DNA of 64,000 nucleotides from Viridibacillus sp050279675 (GTDB lineage Bacteria > Bacillota > Bacilli > Bacillales_A > Planococcaceae). Positions 59,893 through 64,000 of the stretch are shown in pieces (within the stretch, counting starts at the first letter, position 1; each line of letters opens with the position of its first letter). The notes below the pieces were generated by a model. The model searched no databases. It was not told where the DNA came from and saw only the letters and a list, made by a program, of their open reading frames with translations. Position numbers and translations under genes: made by a program. Where the stretch lies: positions 119,643-183,642 of the forward strand of contig NZ_JBNNUK010000007.1 of assembly GCF_050279675.1 (NCBI RefSeq), read 5' to 3'.

Positions 59893-61035
59893 TTATTTCG
59901 CTAAGCGCTCAACAATTTCAACTGTTTTATCAGCAGCTAATTGAACATCTTCTAAAGAGAGCCCAAGTCCGAAGCTAAAACGAATTGAATTGCGCAGTTC
60001 TGGTGCACCTTTTCCGTACATTGCAACCAACACATGCGATGGATCTATTAATCCAGCCGTACATGCAGAACCACTTGAAGCTGCGATACCTGCCATATCT
60101 AAATTTACTAGGAAGGATTCAACATCCATACCAGTAAAACTAATATTCAATACATGTGGTAAAGCGTCATTTCTATCACCATTAATATAATAAGCAATTT
60201 TAGCTTTGTCTAATGTGTTTAAAAATAGTTCTTGGAAGCTACTAAATTCTTGCTGTTTCGCTTCAAAATTTGCTTGTGCAATTCGTACCGCTTCTGCAAA
60301 TGCACAAATCGCCGGAATATTCTCAGTTCCTGCTCGACGTTTACGCTCTTGTTCTCCACCAAGTAAGGTGGATTGTAATGGTGTATTTTCACGTTGAAAT
60401 AGGAACCCTATTCCTTTTGGTCCATTCAATTTATGAGCAGAAACCGAAAGTAAATCTACTTGTAAATCTTCTACGTCAAATTTCTCTATACCATAAGCTT
60501 GTACTGCATCCGTATGGAATGTTGCTTTGTGGTTTTTTAGAAGCGATCCGATTTCTTTAATAGGCTGAATCGACCCTACCTCATTATTACCATACATGAT
60601 TGTTACTAAAATCGTTTCATCTGTTAATGCCTTTTGTACATCTTGGACAGATACAACACCCTGTGTATTGACAGGTAAATACGTTACTTTAAAACCTTGT
60701 TTTTCAAGACGCTCACACGTATGCAATACTGCATGATGTTCGATTTGAGAAGTAATAATATGACGACCTTCATTACGACGCGCATATGCCGTACCAAAAA
60801 TAGCTAAATTATCAGCTTCAGAACCACCACTTGTCATAATGATTTCTTGGTCTTTAGCACCGATTGATTGTGCAAGTACCATTTTGGCATCGTCCAAATA
60901 TTTTCTTGCATGTCGTCCAATACTATGAATACTAGATGCATTGCCGTAAACAGAACTCATAAGCTCGGTCATTTTCGCAATGACTTCTGGATGCATTGGA
61001 GAAGTGGCTGCATGGTCTAGATAAATTTCTTTCAT
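59893..61035 (-). CDS. iscS: cysteine desulfurase (IscS/YrvO type)
   Basis: PLP enzyme that takes sulfur from cysteine as an enzyme persulfide. PLP lysine K202 (SAHKLNGPKG), persulfide C325 (SSGSACTAG), and the N-terminal IYLDHAATSP. 380 residues. ATG follows TAGGAG. Because mnmA is adjacent, this is probably the desulfurase dedicated to tRNA thiolation. The mRNA has a structured leader (61059-61150) of unknown class; CymR is encoded upstream. Confidence 0.96.
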   Translation of the reverse strand: MKEIYLDHAATSPMHPEVIAKMTELMSSVYGNASSIHSIGRHARKYLDDAKMVLAQSIGAKDQEIIMTSGGSEADNLAIFGTAYARRNEGRHIITSQIEHHAVLHTCERLEKQGFKVTYLPVNTQGVVSVQDVQKALTDETILVTIMYGNNEVGSIQPIKEIGSLLKNHKATFHTDAVQAYGIEKFDVEDLQVDLLSVSAHKLNGPKGIGFLFQRENTPLQSTLLGGEQERKRRAGTENIPAICAFAEAVRIAQANFEAKQQEFSSFQELFLNTLDKAKIAYYINGDRNDALPHVLNISFTGMDVESFLVNLDMAGIAASSGSACTAGLIDPSHVLVAMYGKGAPELRNSIRFSFGLGLSLEDVQLAADKTVEIVERLAK

Positions 61036-61058
61036 CGTAAAAAACTCCTATCAAATTC

Positions 61059-61150
61059 GCCTTGGGAGGTTCATTTCCGACGATTTGCTCTCGTCTAAAA
61101 AATATACCCCGATATAAAACGAGGATGTTTGCCCAAGGCTTTAACTTTAT
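61059..61150 (-). ncRNA. structured 5' leader of iscS, candidate cis-regulatory RNA
   Basis: On the minus strand a closing stem GCCTTGGG (61132-61139) pairs perfectly with CCCAAGGC (61059-61066), about 65 nt apart. Inside are two hairpins: CCTCG/CGGGG (61107-61124, one G-U) with an 8-nt loop, and GACGA/TCGTC (61079-61095) with a 7-nt loop, so the whole folds as a three-way junction. The predicted transcript start (about 61152) is just before it. CTCC next to the closing stem could pair with the GGAG of the ribosome binding site (61045-61050), though only over 4 bp. I do not recognise it as a T-box or a known riboswitch. Confidence 0.6.
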
Positions 61151-61158
61151 TCAACTAG

Positions 61159-61187
61159 ACTTTATTTTCCTGCTGAATGATATACAA
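61159..61187 (-). promoter_or_regulatory. putative promoter of iscS-mnmA
   Basis: Minus strand: TTGTAT (61182-61187), 17-nt spacer, TAAAGT (61159-61164). Hexamers are moderate, but spacing is ideal and the start would fall just ahead of the structured leader. An imperfect inverted repeat AATTAATC/GATTAATT lies upstream near 61193-61230. Confidence 0.45.
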
Positions 61188-61232
61188 CTACCCAATTAAT
61201 CCCATCACTAAAAAACGAGGAGATTAATTCAT

Positions 61233-61652
61233 TTAAATATAAAACATATAGCCGTCATCAGAATCTTGTTCTTTATAAGCAGCTAAATCCTCTAATGAAG
61301 TTGTATCTAATACATTCTTCACTGCATCACGAATGCCCATCCATAGCTGTCGCTGAGGTGGAGCTTCGTTTTCTATTCCTTCAACTGGTTGAATCGGACC
61401 TTCAAGCACTCGAATGACATCAGCTGCTGAAATTAAATGCGGTGGTTTTGATAACATATACCCACCATAAGCCCCACGAACACTCTTCACTAAGCCTGAG
61501 TTTCTAAGGGGGGAAACAAGCTGTTCCAAATAAGCTTCTGACAAATCATTATCTGCTGCAATTTGTCGCAAAGGAATTGGACCTTGCCCGTACTGTTTGG
61601 CTAATTCAATCATAATTGTTAGACCATAACGGCCTTTAGTTGAGATTTTCAA
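61233..61652 (-). CDS. cymR: Rrf2 family regulator CymR (cysteine metabolism repressor)
   Basis: Rrf2 winged-helix repressor; in B. subtilis it controls cysteine uptake and synthesis genes together with CysK. It begins MKISTKGRYGLTIMIELAKQ, then LSEAYLEQLVSPLRNSGLV and the wing GAYGGYMLSKP. No Fe-S cysteines are present, as in CymR rather than IscR. TTG 61650-61652 lies 6 nt after GAGGTG; the longer frame starts inside it. 139 residues. It lies next to iscS, so it may sense the same sulfur pool. Confidence 0.94.
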   Translation of the reverse strand: MKISTKGRYGLTIMIELAKQYGQGPIPLRQIAADNDLSEAYLEQLVSPLRNSGLVKSVRGAYGGYMLSKPPHLISAADVIRVLEGPIQPVEGIENEAPPQRQLWMGIRDAVKNVLDTTSLEDLAAYKEQDSDDGYMFYI

Positions 61653-61788
61653 AGTATACACCTCTATATAGTAGCTTACATTTATACGTTAAAGTATAGC
61701 ATATTTCCTTCCATTCTACTCGGGAATGCTTTATCATAAATGTTACAAGTCTAAAAATAGAACAAATGTACGAGAGGAGGCAATTGTT

Positions 61789-63069
61789 TTGCCAAATGAA
61801 CCACTCGCATTCCGCATGCGACCACGTAACTTAGATGAAGTCGTCGGTCAACAAACCATTATAGGAAAAAATACTACACTTTATAAAATGATTTCAAATG
61901 GGCATGTCCCTTCCATATTACTATACGGTGAACCCGGAATCGGGAAAACATCGATTGCCTATGCTATTGCAGGTACTTCTCATCTGCCATTCTTTGCACT
62001 TAATGCAACACGCGCAGGAAAGAAAGATGTTGAAGACGTAGTAGCAGAAGCACAGTTAACAGGTAAAGTGTTGCTGTTTTTAGATGAAATCCATCGATTC
62101 AATAAACTACAACAAGACACATTATTACCCCATGTAGAAAATGGCTCTATTGTATTAATAGGAGCAACAACTGAAAATCCATTTCATGATGTGAACCCTG
62201 CCATTCGCTCACGTTGCGGTGAGATTAAACAGCTTAAAAGGTTAACATATGAAGATATTGAAGCACTTGTGTTACGCGCTCTAGAAGATAAAGAACGTGG
62301 ACTTGGTCGTTATACAATAAGATTAAGCGATTCACAACGTGACAAAATAGTAGTTGCAGCACACGGAGATGCACGAAAAGCACTAACATTGTTAGAGTCC
62401 ATTTATTACGCTTCTGATGAAGTGAATAATGAAACGATTGTACAGGATGATACGGTCAAAAATCTAGCAGAACGAATCGGCGTATTCGGAGATAAAAAAG
62501 GTTCACATTTTTATAATCTATTATCCGCTTTACAAAAGTCAGTAAGAGGTAGTGATACAAACGCTGCACTCTACTATTTAGCTCATTGTTTAGAGAATGG
62601 GGACTTAGTGGCCGTTTCTCGTAGATTGCTCGTTATGGGCTATGAAGATATTGGTCTAGCAAACCCTGAAGTAGGTGGACATGTTCTAGCTGCAGTACAA
62701 GCCGCAGATCGCCTTGGCTTACCTGAAGCACGTATCCCATTAGCTCAAGCCGTGATCGAGATGTGTTTAGCATCCAAATCAAATTCTGCAATATCGGCAA
62801 TTGACGCAGCCATCGCCGATATTCGAGCCGGAAAAACAGGAGACATCCCTATGCATTTAAGGGATGCTCATTATGCAGGTGCAAAAACATTAGGCGTAGA
62901 AGGATATCAATATCCACATAACACACCTATCGGCACTTTTGGTGGCTGGGTCGACCAAGAATATTTACCTGAAGAACTTGTCGGTACCGAATATTATAAA
63001 CCCATTATTGCTGGCGAAGAAAAACGCATGGCCGGGATTTATGATAAGCTGAAATCATTTAAAAAATAG
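61789..63069 (+). CDS. rarA: replication-associated recombination protein A (RarA/MgsA, YrvN)
   Basis: AAA+ ATPase acting at stalled replication forks, homologous to eukaryotic WRNIP1. Walker A GEPGIGKTS at 47-55, Walker B LLFLDEIHRF (95-104), then the C-terminal tetramerisation domain ending NTPIGTFGGWV...LPEELVG. I start at TTG 61789-61791 (MPNEPLAFRMRP), 8 nt after AGGAGG; the open frame reaches back 21 codons without a better site. 426 residues. It is divergent from cymR. Confidence 0.96.
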   Translation: MPNEPLAFRMRPRNLDEVVGQQTIIGKNTTLYKMISNGHVPSILLYGEPGIGKTSIAYAIAGTSHLPFFALNATRAGKKDVEDVVAEAQLTGKVLLFLDEIHRFNKLQQDTLLPHVENGSIVLIGATTENPFHDVNPAIRSRCGEIKQLKRLTYEDIEALVLRALEDKERGLGRYTIRLSDSQRDKIVVAAHGDARKALTLLESIYYASDEVNNETIVQDDTVKNLAERIGVFGDKKGSHFYNLLSALQKSVRGSDTNAALYYLAHCLENGDLVAVSRRLLVMGYEDIGLANPEVGGHVLAAVQAADRLGLPEARIPLAQAVIEMCLASKSNSAISAIDAAIADIRAGKTGDIPMHLRDAHYAGAKTLGVEGYQYPHNTPIGTFGGWVDQEYLPEELVGTEYYKPIIAGEEKRMAGIYDKLKSFKK

Positions 63070-63071
63070 AG

Positions 63072-63115
63072 AAAAGGGTTACCTACATGTCTAGTACTTG
63101 TAAGGTAACCCTTTT
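63072..63115 (+). terminator. rarA terminator
   Basis: AAAAGGGTTACC and GGTAACCCTTTT, a 12-bp stem, with TACA/TGTA pairing inside; directly after the rarA stop. The stretch up to 63274 shows no further gene. Confidence 0.92.
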
Positions 63116-63274
63116 GTTGTTAAAGCCAGGTTTTCTAAATTAATGATTAGTTTTTTCTAAGCAGGGAAATCGTTTTATTAATAGAATTAATTAAAACCAT
63201 ATTGAAGTAGCTTTCTTATACAACTAGAGAACACTTCTGTTTAATAAACACTCAGACAAAGGCGGATGGAATAG

Positions 63275-63910
63275 ATGGCCATTAAAGAATTAGCAGAAAA
63301 AATATTAGTTCAATTTGCTACACGCACATTTAAAAAACGGCCTTTAATAGTCGCAATTGACGGTTTAAGTGGGGCAGGCAAAACCACATTAGTAAAAAAA
63401 ATTGAACAGGAATTGAGTAACAATAACAGCTCAGTAGTCATTATACATATTGATGATCATATTGAGAAAAAACATAAAAGGTACGAAACGGGACATGAGG
63501 AATGGTATGAATACTACTACTTACAATGGGATATTAAGATGTTAACGACAAGTTTATTCGAAGGATTAAGGAACAATAAAAAGAACATCACTTTACCATT
63601 CTATGATAAATCTTCCGATTCCATCTCAGCTAAACAAACTACCGTTGCAGTTAATAGTATCATTCTTATAGAAGGTATATTTCTTCAAAGAAAAGAATGG
63701 CGAGAGTTTTATGATTATACTATATTTTTAGATTGTCCTCGCGAATTAAGGTATGAAAGAGTATTAAATCGAGATTCTTATATCGGGGATAAACAAGCAA
63801 TACTTTTAAAATATAAAAGGAGATACTGGTTAGGAGAAGAACATTACTTGAATACAGAAAATCCAATTAAAAATGCAGATATAGTTATTGGGACTGACCC
63901 CTGTATTTAA
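63275..63910 (+). CDS. uridine kinase-like P-loop kinase
   Basis: 211-residue kinase of the phosphoribulokinase/uridine kinase-like group. Walker A GLSGAGKTT at 30-38, IIHIDDHIEKK after strand 2 (D in place of the usual DxFY), SIILIEGIFLQ and FLDCPRELRYERVLNRD (lid arginines). Substrate unknown; it is clearly divergent from Udk at 46419. ATG 63275 follows GGCGGA by 8 nt. Stands alone between two terminators at the end of the conserved block, so it is probably lineage-specific. Confidence 0.85.
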   Translation: MAIKELAEKILVQFATRTFKKRPLIVAIDGLSGAGKTTLVKKIEQELSNNNSSVVIIHIDDHIEKKHKRYETGHEEWYEYYYLQWDIKMLTTSLFEGLRNNKKNITLPFYDKSSDSISAKQTTVAVNSIILIEGIFLQRKEWREFYDYTIFLDCPRELRYERVLNRDSYIGDKQAILLKYKRRYWLGEEHYLNTENPIKNADIVIGTDPCI

Positions 63911-63935
63911 GACAGGGATCAAAAAAGCATTTATC

Positions 63936-63970
63936 CAACCAGTTGTCGGTATTGTACCGGCGACTGGTTG
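63936..63970 (+). terminator. stem-loop after the P-loop kinase gene
   Basis: CAACCAGT pairs with ACTGGTTG and CGGT with ACCG around a 5-nt loop; followed by TTTAGTTT. Probable terminator with a weak T run. Confidence 0.6.
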
Positions 63971-64000
63971 TTTAGTTTCGCTTGTATTCGGATATAGTTA

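Noticed and set aside
61036..61232. A T-box or ordinary attenuator before iscS
   Set aside because: No GGTGG signature and no T run after the closing stem; the fold is reported instead as an unassigned leader.

Overview
The window is a 64 kb piece of a low-GC Gram-positive, endospore-forming bacterium. Ribosome binding sites are strong and AGGAGG-like, TTG and GTG starts are frequent, and the spore genes gpr, spoIIP and sigK are present. From mtaB to rarA the gene order follows the yqe/yrr/yrv block of Bacillus subtilis. Protein flavour and inserted genes suggest a Lysinibacillus/Solibacillus-type member of the Planococcaceae; that placement is inference. No rRNA, tRNA or CRISPR array was seen.

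Region 1 (1-11150, minus strand) is a sugar utilisation locus. It runs fucU (mutarotase), a DeoR regulator, a ribose-type ABC importer (ATPase, permease, lipoprotein), then a Gfo/Idh/MocA oxidoreductase, class II aldolase (fucA), RhaB/FucK-type kinase, L-fucose isomerase (fucI) and an AraB-type kinase cut by the window edge. Together these would import and mutarotate a 6-deoxyhexose or pentose such as L-fucose or D-arabinose, isomerise and phosphorylate it, and split it to DHAP plus an aldehyde. The promoters before fucU and rbsA share a 13-bp motif that is probably the DeoR-type operator.

Region 2 (11420-22985) holds rpsU, deoC, an SDR gene, and the heat-shock operon hrcA-grpE-dnaK-dnaJ-prmA-rsmE-mtaB under a sigma-A promoter with a perfect CIRCE operator, followed upstream by hemW.

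Region 3 (about 23100-26400) is an accessory insertion between hemW and lepA. It contains a small ORF with an unusual start, two orphan proteins, a chimeric phage ClpP-like protease pseudogene and a frameshifted tyrosine integrase, and is probably the scar of a prophage.

Region 4 (26435-41588) carries lepA-spoIIP-gpr, rpsT, holA, yqzM, the comEA-comEB-comEC DNA uptake genes, and the tightly overlapped yqeG-yqeH-aroE-yhbY-nadD-yqeK-rsfS-yqeM operon. Region 5 (41675-44008) has psd and pssA (divergent), an uninterrupted sigK, and a 25-residue membrane peptide gene facing sigK.

Region 6 (44135-63910) carries mtnN, yrrS, greA, udk, the tRNA wobble-uridine hydroxylation/methylation genes (trhP2, trhP1, trmR), mltG, two tandem DUF1292 genes, ruvX, the IreB-family gene, alaS with an alanine T-box, recD2, a TPR protein, mnmA, iscS with a previously unassigned structured leader, cymR, rarA and a P-loop kinase. 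The theme is translation, tRNA modification and sulfur supply. The most interesting unexplained signals are the iscS leader RNA, the 25-residue peptide opposite sigK, the shared fuc-locus operator, and the 56-codon ORF with no ordinary start codon at its ribosome binding site.
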